Below, piece after piece: positions 47,602 to 56,170 of a DNA stretch of 64,000 bases. A model generated the notes under the pieces. The model worked only from the letters and a program-made list of their open reading frames with translations. It was not told the origin of the DNA and did no database searches. Each line of letters opens with the position of its first letter. Positions within the stretch are counted from its first letter, which is position 1. The position numbers were made by a program, and so were the translations under genes. The stretch is from CAVQSS01 sp963746605 (GTDB lineage: Bacteria > Desulfobacterota > RBG-13-43-22): assembly GCA_963746605.1 (NCBI GenBank), contig CAVVCH010000061.1, forward strand, positions 62,001 to 126,000, given 5' to 3'.

Positions 47602-48288
47602 TTAAACGGAATAGTTTCTTCGCCCGAATTCAATGCCGATGACCGAGCGGGAAACAAAGAACAGGATCCAGTGGGACAATTTGGAGAAAGGGACCAGAAT
47701 CAACATCAGCTCGCCGGTCAAGATGTGGATTATGGTCGTATACTGTCCATAGAAAGGCAGGGCCGAGGTCACCCAGGCGTAGGCACTGCCGTCCGGGTGG
47801 GTGTTGATGTAGCCGGTGATAAAGGGCAGGGCGCAGACGACTAAAAGGAGGTAATCCGAAGCGGTGGTGATGATCCGGACTTCGGCCAAGACCACTCGTC
47901 GGACGATAAAGAAGATGGTGATGGCGATCAAAACCAGGGTCATCCAATCCGCCCAGTTGTCCGGCATTTGCCACCAACTCCACCCAAAGCGGCTTTCCTG
48001 CCAGAGGGTGACATGGGCGCTGAAAAAGATGGGAACCGCCAGGAGGCAAATGTGGAAGACGTAGCCCAGAATGGTAAAGACGGGAGTTTTTTTGAGATCC
48101 ACATTTAGAGGGAGTAACCAACGAAGGATGGAAAGGCTCATCCATTTAAAGCTAAAAAAGCGATAAACAGGTTTGTCTTTTTTTGTACTCAAGGTGATGA
48201 AAAAGAGTAAGCGCAAGGCGCTGCCGATCAGGAAGGTTAAAAAGGCGATCCATAACAGGGGTCCTTCGACAAAAGAAGTAAACGTCAT
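47602..48288 (-). CDS. Membrane haem b subunit, NarI/DsrM/TmcC-like
   Basis: A 228-residue integral protein with about five membrane helices. Paired histidines (YVFHICLLAVPIFFSAHV; TIIHILTGELMLILV with FSKLSHW) sit in two helices and can ligate two b haems as in NarI-type subunits. It is encoded directly upstream of the CCG-domain protein in one operon, the pattern of DsrMK or Tmc complexes that link the quinone pool with cytoplasmic thiol reduction. The short length favours the Tmc type over DsrM. Other complex subunits (cytochrome c, TmcD or DsrJOP) are not in the window. CCTCGAGAGG-type sequence flanks the start weakly. Confidence 0.8.
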   Translation of the reverse strand: MTFTSFVEGPLLWIAFLTFLIGSALRLLFFITLSTKKDKPVYRFFSFKWMSLSILRWLLPLNVDLKKTPVFTILGYVFHICLLAVPIFFSAHVTLWQESRFGWSWWQMPDNWADWMTLVLIAITIFFIVRRVVLAEVRIITTASDYLLLVVCALPFITGYINTHPDGSAYAWVTSALPFYGQYTTIIHILTGELMLILVPFSKLSHWILFFVSRSVIGIEFGRRNYSV

Positions 48289-48599
48289 GACGACCTCCTC
48301 GAGAGTAAAGGGTGATTTTTAAAGAGCTGGCAATTTCACTTTAACGCAAAGTCTCTTTTTATTACTCAAAATATGATCCCCTGTCAATAGATAATCACTT
48401 TTCTGCGGGAGAAATTGTTTTGAGTTTCGAGGGAAATTACTTTAACTAAATTATGTACTTATAGAGCATGTGTTTCTTTTGAGCCCTACCGCGGGTTTCA
48501 ATCGCCAAAAGGGGGAAATCCAAAACAGGAGGAGTTAAGTGAATTTCGGAACAAAGACCGCTTTAAGACTGTCGGGACAGGGTGTTAGACATAAGAAGT
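48289..48599. other. Promoter-bearing spacer upstream of the redox operon
   Basis: Contains the operon promoter (48359-48387) and a run of AT-rich DNA. AGGAGGAG at 48527 precedes a 41-codon GTG frame that runs into antisense of the next gene; this is not accepted as a gene. Confidence 0.45.
48359..48387 (-). promoter_or_regulatory. Sigma-70-type promoter of the redox operon
   Basis: On the minus strand a perfect TTGACA, 17 bases and TAATAA, about 70 bases before the haem b gene's ATG. Confidence 0.65.
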
Positions 48600-48918
48600 T
48601 CAGCGAGCGGAGGTCCTCAGATGCCTTCCGGCTTTTAGTTCCACGCTGCGGACTTTACTCTTGATCCTTCCGCCGGGACCCTTCCGGTAGTCGAATTTTA
48701 CCTGCAGGCTGATCCGGTCGGAGTCTTTCTCCAGGGTGCGGAAACAACGGGTCAGAAGCGACCAGAGGTCATCCCATTCCCCTTCGACGATTGTACCCAT
48801 GGGGGTCAACTGATAATCCAGACCGCTTTCGGCCACCAATGTCAGCACCTGAGCCACAGGGGCGCTGAAGCTGGAGCCCTGGTCCAGGGGGATTATGGAG
48901 AATTCCATCAGGGTCATG
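48600..48918 (-). CDS. MTH1187-family thiamine-binding protein
   Basis: About 105 residues. TLMEFSIIPLDQGSSFSAPV opens the family; the ferredoxin-like body continues with DYQLTPMGTIVEGEWDDLW and ends in a basic tail. Family members bind thiamine or pyrimidine-like ligands. ATG 48918 (MTLMEFS) is preferred to the longer frame, whose N-terminus resembles spacer DNA. No partner gene is clear. Confidence 0.85.
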
Positions 48919-49007
48919 GGCGGCTTCCTTAATACGAAATGACAGTTAGGGATTATGTCCCCTATTTCATGCCGGAGTGCCCGCCCCGGGCATGGGGGTT
49001 TAGACGA

Positions 49008-49156
49008 AGCATCGAACATCGAATTTCCAACATCGAATGTTCAATGGGAAAAGATGAAAAGGCAAAAATAAGGGTCCCCTGTTCGGCAAAAGAGGTTTGC
49101 TTTTCATTCGAGGTTGGGCGTTGGATGTTCGATGTTCGACGTTCGTTTGTTATGAA
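49008..49156. repeat. Inverted repeat of AACATCGAAC / GTTCGATGTT words, copy 1
   Basis: Left arm GCATCGAACATCGAATTTCC with AACATCGAATGTTCAATGGG; right arm TTCATTCGAGGTTGGGCGTT with GGATGTTCGATGTTCGACG. The same element at 57995-58101 extends livG. It lies between the thiamine-binding gene and the S1 gene. Confidence 0.8.
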
Positions 49157-49172
49157 AAACAAGGCTTGGGGG

Positions 49173-50846
49173 TTAATCCGGTTTATTAGATTTCTTAAAA
49201 AGATCGGCCATGGTCCCCAGGGCGCCGGATCCTTTATCCTGCCCCAGGTAGTGTTTCAATTCGGACCGTTCTCGGCTTTCTATGACCGACTGCTGAGACA
49301 GGGAGATCCGGCCCTGCTCATCTATTTTAATAATTTCCACTTCCATTTCTCCCCCTTCTTTTAGTCCCCTTAGAGAAGAGGCGCCTCCGTAAGCGGCCAG
49401 GTTGCTTTGATGAAGCAGGCCGCGAACCCGGGACCCCAATTCCGGCAGATCCAGAAAGAGGCCGTAGGGTTTGATGCTGCTGATGACGCCTCGGGTGATC
49501 AAACCTATTCGGGGCTTCAAAGGGGAAGCCGGAACGGCGGGGGCCGGGCTGTCCTCCTGAATTCCGGCTTCGGCGGAAGACCGGGAGGATGAATCCGAAT
49601 CCACGAGCTCTGACTCATCCGACCGCCGACCACGACGGATCACATCCCCGGTACGGGTTTCGGAAACTTCGCTGTCCAGGTGCTCCGCCGGTGAAGTGGC
49701 CGCCTTCAGAGACAGGGATACCCGTTGGCGGTCCCGGTCGATCTCCAGGATCATGACGGTTACGATTTCCCCGGTGCTGAGCACCTGCTTCGGATGAGTA
49801 ATGCGACGATGGGATATCTCCGAGATATGAATCAATCCTTCGAGGCCCGAAATCAACTCCACAAAGGCCCCGTAGGGTGTTAAATGGCGGATTTGACCGG
49901 AAACCAGTTCCCCCTCCTGAAAGGGGAGTTCTTCCAGCCAGGGATCGGGTTCCAGGGATTTCATAGATAAACTGATTCGTTCCTCCCCTTTTTCCCCTTG
50001 CTCCAGTCGCAGGACTTGGACCCTAACCGACTGTCCGGTTTCGAGGCGGTCGGCGGGATCGGCTACCTGCTGCCTCGAAATTTCGGAAATGTGCAGCAAT
50101 CCCTCCAGGCCGCCCAGATCTACAAAGGCGCCGAAGGGGGTTAGCCGGGTTATCGTGCCGTCCAGAATCGCCCCGATGGCCAGGGTTTCTCTCACCTTGG
50201 CGGCCTGGGTTTCCCGTTCGGCCTGCAGCACGGCCCGGCGGGAGAGGAGTACGTTCCGTCCTTCCTCCTCAATGCGCAGCACCTGGAATTTTTGATTGGT
50301 CCCCACCAGGGCTTCCGGATTTTCGCAATAATGAAGGTCAATCTGGGAAAGGGGGCAAAAGGCCCGGGCTCCGCCAACTTCTACTTCCAGTCCCCCCTTG
50401 TTGACCTTAAGGACCATCCCTTCTATCGGAAGGTCGGCCTCGTAGGCCCTTTGGAGCAACTCCTTGCCGGGCGTACCGAGCGCTTTCCGCAGGCTGGTCC
50501 CCAGGTGGACTCCCGAGGGAGTAAAGCCGATCACGGTGAGGGAAACCTCAGAGCCGACGGCGATAGTGGACCGGCCCTCGGCGTCCACAAAATCCTCGAT
50601 CGATGCCCAACCCTCGGCTTTGTAGCCAAAATCGATAAACACCGTATCTTTGGTGATCAGGACGACCTGACCTTGAACCGTGTCCCCGGGTTGAAGTTTT
50701 TTCCGTGACGACATGGCGGGGCGGGATTCGAAGAGTTCCGCAAAACTGGTTTCTTCCGGTTGTTCATTGGAAGGGGCCGGGAGTGAATCCCCTGGACCTT
50801 CCGCTTCCACTTCCTTTGGCAGGTCTTTTGATTCTGTTGGTTCCAT
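49173..50846 (-). CDS. S1 RNA-binding domain protein (RpsA-like)
   Basis: A 557-residue protein with an acidic start and five S1 domains: QPGDTVQGQVVLITKDTVFI, EGMVLKVNKGGLEVEVGG, LDGTITRLTPFGAFVDLGG, VSGQIRHLTPYGAFVELISG and TRGVISSIKPYGLFLDLPE. A disordered Ser/Asp-rich linker separates the last domain. It is shorter than E. coli S1 and its domain spacing differs, so it may be an S1-like mRNA-binding protein rather than the ribosomal subunit. It lies 13 bases after fusA on the same strand. Confidence 0.88.
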   Translation of the reverse strand: MEPTESKDLPKEVEAEGPGDSLPAPSNEQPEETSFAELFESRPAMSSRKKLQPGDTVQGQVVLITKDTVFIDFGYKAEGWASIEDFVDAEGRSTIAVGSEVSLTVIGFTPSGVHLGTSLRKALGTPGKELLQRAYEADLPIEGMVLKVNKGGLEVEVGGARAFCPLSQIDLHYCENPEALVGTNQKFQVLRIEEEGRNVLLSRRAVLQAERETQAAKVRETLAIGAILDGTITRLTPFGAFVDLGGLEGLLHISEISRQQVADPADRLETGQSVRVQVLRLEQGEKGEERISLSMKSLEPDPWLEELPFQEGELVSGQIRHLTPYGAFVELISGLEGLIHISEISHRRITHPKQVLSTGEIVTVMILEIDRDRQRVSLSLKAATSPAEHLDSEVSETRTGDVIRRGRRSDESELVDSDSSSRSSAEAGIQEDSPAPAVPASPLKPRIGLITRGVISSIKPYGLFLDLPELGSRVRGLLHQSNLAAYGGASSLRGLKEGGEMEVEIIKIDEQGRISLSQQSVIESRERSELKHYLGQDKGSGALGTMADLFKKSNKPD

Positions 50847-50859
50847 ATGTTCCCTTTTG

Positions 50860-52929
50860 TTACATTCTGCCCGACCCGCCGGCGGAAACCGAAGACACCG
50901 GGCTGTAATGCGAAAAGTGCATGGTAAAGGTGGCCCGACCCTGGCTGGCCGACCGCAGAGCCGTTGAGTAGCCGAACATCATTGAAAGCGGGGCCATGGC
51001 CCGGACCTGTTGGATTTTTTTGCGGGAGGTAATTTTTTCGATTTTTCCTTTACGGCTGTTTAAGTCCCCGATCACCTCTCCCAGGAATTCATCGGGCACG
51101 ATGATTTCCAGTTGCATGACCGGTTCCAGGAGTACCGGTTGCGCTTTTTGACAGCCGTTACGGAAGGCCATGGCGGCCGCCACCCGAAAGGCCATCTCCG
51201 AAAATTGGCTTTCCGTAGTCTGGGCCTTGGTCAGTATGACCTTGACATCGACTACCGGGTATCCCTGAAGTACCCCGGAGGTGCAGGATTCTTTCACGGC
51301 CGATTCGATGGCTTCAATGATGGTGACGGGGACCGTTTCCTCCGGGACCAGGTTCATAAAAAGGTTTCCTTCCCCGCGAGGACTGGGGATCAATTGGAGG
51401 TTGATCCGGGCCTGATGATGGACACCTCCCAGTTCCCGATCAAAGACCTCCTCCACCTCGGCGGCTTGCCGGATAGTTTCCCGGTAGACCACTTGGGGTT
51501 TCCCGATGTTGACCGCCAGGTTATATTCCCTTTCCAATCGGTGAACCAACACCTCCAGGTGCAGTTCCCCCATGCCGGAGATGACCGTCTGGCCGGAATC
51601 CTCGTCCAGTCGAAAGTGAAAGGTGGGATCTTCCTCTGCCATTTTCCCCAGCACGTCGAGGATCTTATCCTGCTGGCCGGAGGTCTTAGGTTCGATGGCC
51701 AGAGAGAGGACCGGTTCATAGACATCAATGGCTTCCAGGATGATGGGGTGTTCGGGATCGGTCAAGGTATCGCCGGTTGTGGAGCTTTTTAAACCGATAA
51801 TCCCGATGATGTCCCCGGCCCGGGCCTGTTCAATCCGTTCCCGTTTGTTGGCATGCATGCGCAGTATGCGGGCCACCCGCTCACGGGTTTTCTTCAGGGG
51901 GCTGTAGACTTCCTGGCCCACATTCAGGATGCCGGAATAGATCCGCAGGTAGGTGAGCTTCCGTCCCTGGTCCATGCTGATTTTAAAGGCCAGCCCGGCA
52001 AAAGGGGCGTCGTCCCGGGCGGGACGGTTTTCCAGGGTCTTGGTGTTTGGATTCTGACCGCTCACCGGCGGAATATCCAGAGGATGCGGAAGAAAATGTA
52101 CAATGCCGTCCAGGAGCGGCTGAACGCCTTTGTTCCTTAAGGCGGCCCCGCAGTAGACCGGAACGATTTTTAATTCGATGGTTGCCTTACGAATCACCGG
52201 AAACAAGGATTCCGCATCTATGGTTTCGCCCCCCAGATAGCGCTCCAGGAGGGCTTCATCCTGGTCGGCCAATATTTCCAATAATTTTTCCCGGTACAAA
52301 GCCGCCTCCGCCTGCAGTTCCGGCGGGATGGGCTGCACATCAAACTCGGCCCCCATTGAGTCCTCGTTCCACTTGAGGGCTACAAAATTGAGCAAATCGA
52401 TGGTCCCCTGGAAATTTTCTTCCTTTCCCCAGGGCAGGTGCAGGATTACGGGCTGGGCCCCCAATTTATCCTTGATTTGCGAAACGGTCCCCTGAAAATC
52501 AGCGCCTACCCGGTCGAGTTTGTTGATAAAAGCGATTCGCGGCACATGGTACTTGTCCGCCTGGTGCCAGACGGTCTCCGACTGGGGTTCCACCCCTCCG
52601 ACGGCGCAGAAAACGGCCACCGCCCCGTCCAGAATACGCAAGGACCGCTCCACCTCTATGGTGAAATCTACATGGCCGGGGGTGTCGATAATGTTGATGG
52701 TCTGGTTCAACCAATGGCAGGTGGTCACGGCCGAAGTGATGGTGATGCCCCGTTCCTGTTCTTCGGGCATCCAGTCCATGACCGCTTCCCCGTCGTGGAC
52801 CTCCCCGATTTTGTAGGATTTCCCCGTATAATAGAGGATGCGTTCGGTCAAAGTGGTTTTGCCGGCATCGATGTGGGCCATAATACCGATATTTCGTATC
52901 TTGCGCAGTCGTGAATCTTTGGCCGTCAT
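50860..52929 (-). CDS. fusA: Elongation factor G (translocase GTPase)
   Basis: A complete 689-residue GTPase driving ribosomal translocation. G motifs are IGIMAHIDAGKTTLTERIL, IDTPGHVDFTIEVERSLR and FINKLDRVGADF; domains II to V follow in order. It is away from the rpsL-rpsG-tuf operon where the main fusA normally lies, so it may be a paralogue such as EF-G2; the last residues (HYSPVSSVSAGGSGRM) form a glycine-rich tail. A promoter is seen upstream (52965). It is followed by the S1 gene. Confidence 0.93.
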   Translation of the reverse strand: MTAKDSRLRKIRNIGIMAHIDAGKTTLTERILYYTGKSYKIGEVHDGEAVMDWMPEEQERGITITSAVTTCHWLNQTINIIDTPGHVDFTIEVERSLRILDGAVAVFCAVGGVEPQSETVWHQADKYHVPRIAFINKLDRVGADFQGTVSQIKDKLGAQPVILHLPWGKEENFQGTIDLLNFVALKWNEDSMGAEFDVQPIPPELQAEAALYREKLLEILADQDEALLERYLGGETIDAESLFPVIRKATIELKIVPVYCGAALRNKGVQPLLDGIVHFLPHPLDIPPVSGQNPNTKTLENRPARDDAPFAGLAFKISMDQGRKLTYLRIYSGILNVGQEVYSPLKKTRERVARILRMHANKRERIEQARAGDIIGIIGLKSSTTGDTLTDPEHPIILEAIDVYEPVLSLAIEPKTSGQQDKILDVLGKMAEEDPTFHFRLDEDSGQTVISGMGELHLEVLVHRLEREYNLAVNIGKPQVVYRETIRQAAEVEEVFDRELGGVHHQARINLQLIPSPRGEGNLFMNLVPEETVPVTIIEAIESAVKESCTSGVLQGYPVVDVKVILTKAQTTESQFSEMAFRVAAAMAFRNGCQKAQPVLLEPVMQLEIIVPDEFLGEVIGDLNSRKGKIEKITSRKKIQQVRAMAPLSMMFGYSTALRSASQGRATFTMHFSHYSPVSSVSAGGSGRM

Positions 52930-52964
52930 CCCGAGAACCCTGATTCCTCCGTAAGGTAGGGTGA

Positions 52965-52993
52965 ACTTTAGGCTATTTTCCCCAATTCGTCAA
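52965..52993 (-). promoter_or_regulatory. Sigma-70-type promoter of fusA
   Basis: On the minus strand TTGACG, 17 bases and TAAAGT, about 35 bases before the fusA ATG, in the spacer with the nth-like gene. Confidence 0.5.
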
Positions 52994-53148
52994 GGGGGCA
53001 AAGCAAACCGCAAAAGGTGTCCGGTGAGGGAACCCTAGAATCCGGAAGAAACCCGAAGGCTCAAAATCTACATGGAGACATTTTTGGTTAGTTCTCTTCC
53101 GGGTAAGGCGTGTTGTTAATTTCAGGGAGCTTTGTTATAATAAGAAAC

Positions 53149-53814
53149 ATGCCGCCGGTTACGCGATCCCAATTGCTGACGATCTATGAACGCCTCCTTT
53201 CTTCCCTAGGGCCCAGCGGCTGGTGGCCGGGGGAAACGCCGTTGGAGATCATTGTCGGGGCCATTCTCACCCAAAATACCTCCTGGCGTAATGTGGAGCT
53301 GGCTTTGGTCCGGCTGAAGGAGGAGGGTGCCCTGTCCGTTGAACGGCTCCTGCGAATTGAGGAAACGCAATTGGCCGAGTGGATCCGTCCGGCCGGATAT
53401 TATCGGATTAAGGCCCGGCGCCTCCAAAATTTTTTTCATTTTCTCCAAGAGGGTTATCACGGCCAAATCGGGGCCATGGTTGAGCAGCCCCTGGAAAAGT
53501 TGCGGGATCAACTGTTGGGTATTCGGGGTGTTGGACCGGAAACGGCGGACAGTATCTTATTATACGCCCTGGGGAAGCCTACTTTTGTGGTAGATACCTA
53601 CACCCATCGGATCTTTTCCCGCCACCGATTGGTTCCTGAGGAATCCGACTACGAGGGCTTGCGTTCTTTTTTTATGGAGGGCCTGCCGGAGGAGGTCCCC
53701 TTGTTCAATGAATTCCATGCCCTCATTGTCCGGACGGGCAAGACCTACTGCAGGAAAAAGGCGCCGCTTTGCGGGGATTGCCCCTTGGGTGATCTGGAAC
53801 CGTCGATCAGTTGA
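53149..53814 (+). CDS. Endonuclease III-like DNA glycosylase (HhH-GPD)
   Basis: A 221-residue glycosylase. The helix-hairpin-helix LLGIRGVGPETADSILLYAL and the catalytic Asp in TFVVDTYTHRIFSR are clear. At the C-terminus only three of the four iron-sulfur cysteines are present (TYCRKKAPLCGDCPLGDLEPS), the fourth being lost as the protein ends. It would still excise damaged pyrimidines or mismatched bases (MIG-type), but the cluster may be absent or use another ligand. ATG 53149 (MPPVTRSQL) is preferred to 53110. Confidence 0.88.
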   Translation: MPPVTRSQLLTIYERLLSSLGPSGWWPGETPLEIIVGAILTQNTSWRNVELALVRLKEEGALSVERLLRIEETQLAEWIRPAGYYRIKARRLQNFFHFLQEGYHGQIGAMVEQPLEKLRDQLLGIRGVGPETADSILLYALGKPTFVVDTYTHRIFSRHRLVPEESDYEGLRSFFMEGLPEEVPLFNEFHALIVRTGKTYCRKKAPLCGDCPLGDLEPSIS

Positions 53815-53891
53815 TCTGATCGGCACCCTGTAGTTCCCCGGCCTTGGGGGGCGCATCGAAGCTTGACATTATTTTCTCGATTCGTTGTTTC

Positions 53892-53988
53892 GTAGGGGAG
53901 GGGTTAATCCCCTCCCGAGTGCGGGAATCAAGGATTCAGATTTCGTGTTGTCGTCTTGGGTGCGGGAGGGGATTAACCCCTCCCCTAC
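53892..53988. repeat. Long inverted repeat, 26-base perfect arms
   Basis: GTAGGGGAGGGGTTAATCCC CTCCCG (53892-53917, split here) pairs with its exact complement at 53963-53988 across a 45-base loop. Each arm holds the near-palindrome GGGGTTAATCCCC. This is the form of a non-autonomous (MITE-like) element. Confidence 0.8.
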
Positions 53989-54036
53989 TCTCGGACTTTC
54001 GTGGGGCCGGATTCAAACCTACCTTACGAAAAGACA

Positions 54037-54077
54037 AATTATTAATAATCAATAATTAATTGTTAATTATTAACTAG
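54037..54077. repeat. AT-rich tract, second copy
   Basis: AATTATTAATAATCAATAAT and following words repeat the tract at 5144-5188 upstream of glgB. Here it precedes the lipoprotein gene. Confidence 0.5.
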
Positions 54078-54099
54078 TTACCAGACTAAGGATAGACGT

Positions 54100-54447
54100 A
54101 TGGACAAAAGGATCGGAGCGGGAATTACTGCCGGGTTTGGGTTCTTGATGATGTTCAGCGGCTGCCTGTCGTCCAAGCAGGTTATCAGCGGATATGAGGA
54201 CCCGGCCAAAAGGACTCAAACCGAGTCAGTGGGGAAACCGGGCGACCCAACGGAAGAAACTAAAAAAATGGAAGCCTTGATCCGAAAAATGGAGGAAGCC
54301 GAGCGACGACTTTCAGAGATGGAGCGAAAAAATCGGGAGACCCTCCGGCGCTTGGAAGAGGCCTCGAAAAAAACCGAAAGGTCGATGGAGCGCATTGAAA
54401 AGGCCGGGGAAAAAATTGAAGCCGTGGGTAAAAAAGCGGCCCCATGA
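54100..54447 (+). CDS. Small coiled-coil lipoprotein
   Basis: A 115-residue lipoprotein: a basic start, a hydrophobic segment (GITAGFGFLMMFSGC) with a lipobox whose Cys is near residue 22, then an almost wholly helical charged body (EALIRKMEEAERRLSEMERK, ETLRRLEEASKKTERSMERI) that forms a coiled coil. It should be anchored in a membrane and stretch into the periplasm. It overlaps yihY by four bases (ATGA), so they are coupled. No family is named. Confidence 0.7.
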   Translation: MDKRIGAGITAGFGFLMMFSGCLSSKQVISGYEDPAKRTQTESVGKPGDPTEETKKMEALIRKMEEAERRLSEMERKNRETLRRLEEASKKTERSMERIEKAGEKIEAVGKKAAP

Positions 54448-55277
54448 GATCAAAAACACGTTCGCCCCGAAAATCGCGGGGCTGGTTTCAAAAACTGGAT
54501 GAGGATAATGTCTTCTTCTTAGCTTCCGGTCTGGCCTTCGACTTCCTGATCTGCTTTATCCCTTTGATCTTGGTCGTCCTCTCTTTACTGGGTTTTTTTC
54601 TCCATTCCTCCCAGGAGATTCTGAATTATGTCCGAACCTATCTGGTTCGGATGCTTCCCCAGGCCTCCTCTAAATTGACCAGCAATATCCTGAACCTGGT
54701 CAAGGACCGCCAGATTGTCGGGTTAGTGGGTTTTTTGGGATTGATCTGGACGGCTATGCGGCTTTTCGGTTCCAGTCGAACCGTCCTGAACAAGACCCTG
54801 GAGATCATCTCCCATCATGGATATCTGCGGGAGAAACTCCATGATCTGCTCTATGTGTTGATTACTGGAATCCTCTTCCTCCTGTCCATTCTCTTGAGCG
54901 GCATTTTTGACCTGATCCGGACGATTCCGGTTAAGCTGGGGCTGCCGCCCTTGTTGGACCTGAAGTGGTGGGGCTGGACGGCCGGCATCCTGGTGGCTTA
55001 TTTTTTTTCGGTGTTGATGTTTTTTATCCTGTACCGTTTTTTGCCCACGCGAAGACCATCCACCCGGGCCGCCTTTCTTTCGGCCCTGCTCATCGCCGGT
55101 CTGTGGGAGATAGCCAAATACCTTTTTCGTATTTATATGAATTTTATCAATTCCTTTGCCGCGGTGTACGGATCATTGGGCCTGATAGTCGTTTTTATTG
55201 TCTGGATCTATTATTCCTGCCTGTTATTTGTCTTGGGCGGGGAGATCATGTGGATCCTCTCCAAAGAGCGGTCATGA
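54444..55277 (+). CDS. YihY/BrkB-family membrane protein
   Basis: A 277-residue protein with about six membrane helices (FDFLICFIPLILVVLSLLGF, IVGLVGFLGLIWTAMRLFGS, VLITGILFLLSILLSGIFDL, WTAGILVAYFFSVLMFFILY, AAFLSALLIAGLWEIAKYLF, YGSLGLIVVFIVWIYYSCLL). The pattern LASGLAFDFL at the start and VYGSLGLIVVFIVWIYYSC near the end are family marks. The family was once called ribonuclease BN in error; it may be a transporter. The livH start overlaps its stop. Confidence 0.9.
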   Translation: MRSKTRSPRKSRGWFQKLDEDNVFFLASGLAFDFLICFIPLILVVLSLLGFFLHSSQEILNYVRTYLVRMLPQASSKLTSNILNLVKDRQIVGLVGFLGLIWTAMRLFGSSRTVLNKTLEIISHHGYLREKLHDLLYVLITGILFLLSILLSGIFDLIRTIPVKLGLPPLLDLKWWGWTAGILVAYFFSVLMFFILYRFLPTRRPSTRAAFLSALLIAGLWEIAKYLFRIYMNFINSFAAVYGSLGLIVVFIVWIYYSCLLFVLGGEIMWILSKERS

Positions 55278-56161
55278 CTGGAGCGGTGATGGTGCAGCAG
55301 GTCATCAACGGCCTCAACCTGGGCTGTCTCTATGCCCTGATCGCCATTGGGTATACGCTGGTGTATGGGATACTGCGTCTGATCAATTTCGCCCACGGCG
55401 ACGTCTTAATGGTTGCCACCTACTTCGCCTATTTCGGGGTGGCGCAGTTTGCTCTGCCCTGGTGGCTGGCCGCCCTGGTCGCCCTGTTGCTGACCGCGAT
55501 GTTGGGAGTGGCCATCGACCGAGGGGCCTATCTGCCCGTCCGCAGTGCCCCCCGGATTTCAGCCCTGATCGCGGCCATCGGCGTTTCCTTCCTGCTGGAG
55601 AATTTGGGTTTGGTGGTCTTCGGCGGCCGGCCCAAAGCGTTTTACCGACCGCCCGTGCTGGGGGAAATCATGGAGTGGGGCGGGGTCCGGATACTCAGCC
55701 TGAGCCTCTGGACCCTGGCCATCACCCTGGTCATCCTGGCCCTGGTTTTCATGATCATCTATAAGACCCGGATCGGTCTGGCCATGCGGGCGGTTTCCCG
55801 GGATATGGAGACCGTTGCGCTGATGGGCGTTTCGGTGAACCGGGTCATCAGCCTCACCTTTGCGCTGGGTTCGGCCCTGGCGGCGGCCGGGGGGATTCTC
55901 TGGGCCATGAAATATCCCCAGATCAATCCCCTGATGGGGATTATCCCGGGCCTGAAGGCTTTTGTAGCGGCGGTCCTGGGGGGAATCGGGAATGTGTTCG
56001 GCGCCGTGGCCGGAGGACTGATTCTGGGAATCCTGGAAATACTTCTGGTCGCTTGGCTGCCTTCCCTGGCGGGTTACCGGGATGCCCTGGCCTTTGTCCT
56101 TTTGATTATCATTCTCCTTTTCAGGCCGACGGGCCTTTTCGGCGAAAAGTTGGCCGGTTAG
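55274..56161 (+). CDS. livH: Branched-chain amino-acid-type ABC transporter permease LivH
   Basis: About 295 residues, eight to nine helices. The family start VQQVINGLNLGCLYALIAIG with LRLINFAHGDVLMVATYFAY and the end GGIGNVFGAVAGGLILGILE are typical. ATG 55274 overlaps the yihY stop; ATG 55289 (MVQQ) is an equally good alternative. With LivM, LivG and LivF it makes an importer for hydrophobic amino acids or similar small amides, but no substrate-binding LivK is in view. Confidence 0.92.
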   Translation: MTGAVMVQQVINGLNLGCLYALIAIGYTLVYGILRLINFAHGDVLMVATYFAYFGVAQFALPWWLAALVALLLTAMLGVAIDRGAYLPVRSAPRISALIAAIGVSFLLENLGLVVFGGRPKAFYRPPVLGEIMEWGGVRILSLSLWTLAITLVILALVFMIIYKTRIGLAMRAVSRDMETVALMGVSVNRVISLTFALGSALAAAGGILWAMKYPQINPLMGIIPGLKAFVAAVLGGIGNVFGAVAGGLILGILEILLVAWLPSLAGYRDALAFVLLIIILLFRPTGLFGEKLAG

Positions 56162-56170
56162 AGGCGATCA

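Noticed and set aside
48539..48664. 41-codon GTG ORF after AGGAGGAG (MNFGTKTALRLSG...)
   Set aside because: Its second half is antisense to the thiamine-binding gene and has no recognisable sequence; the ribosome site may be chance.
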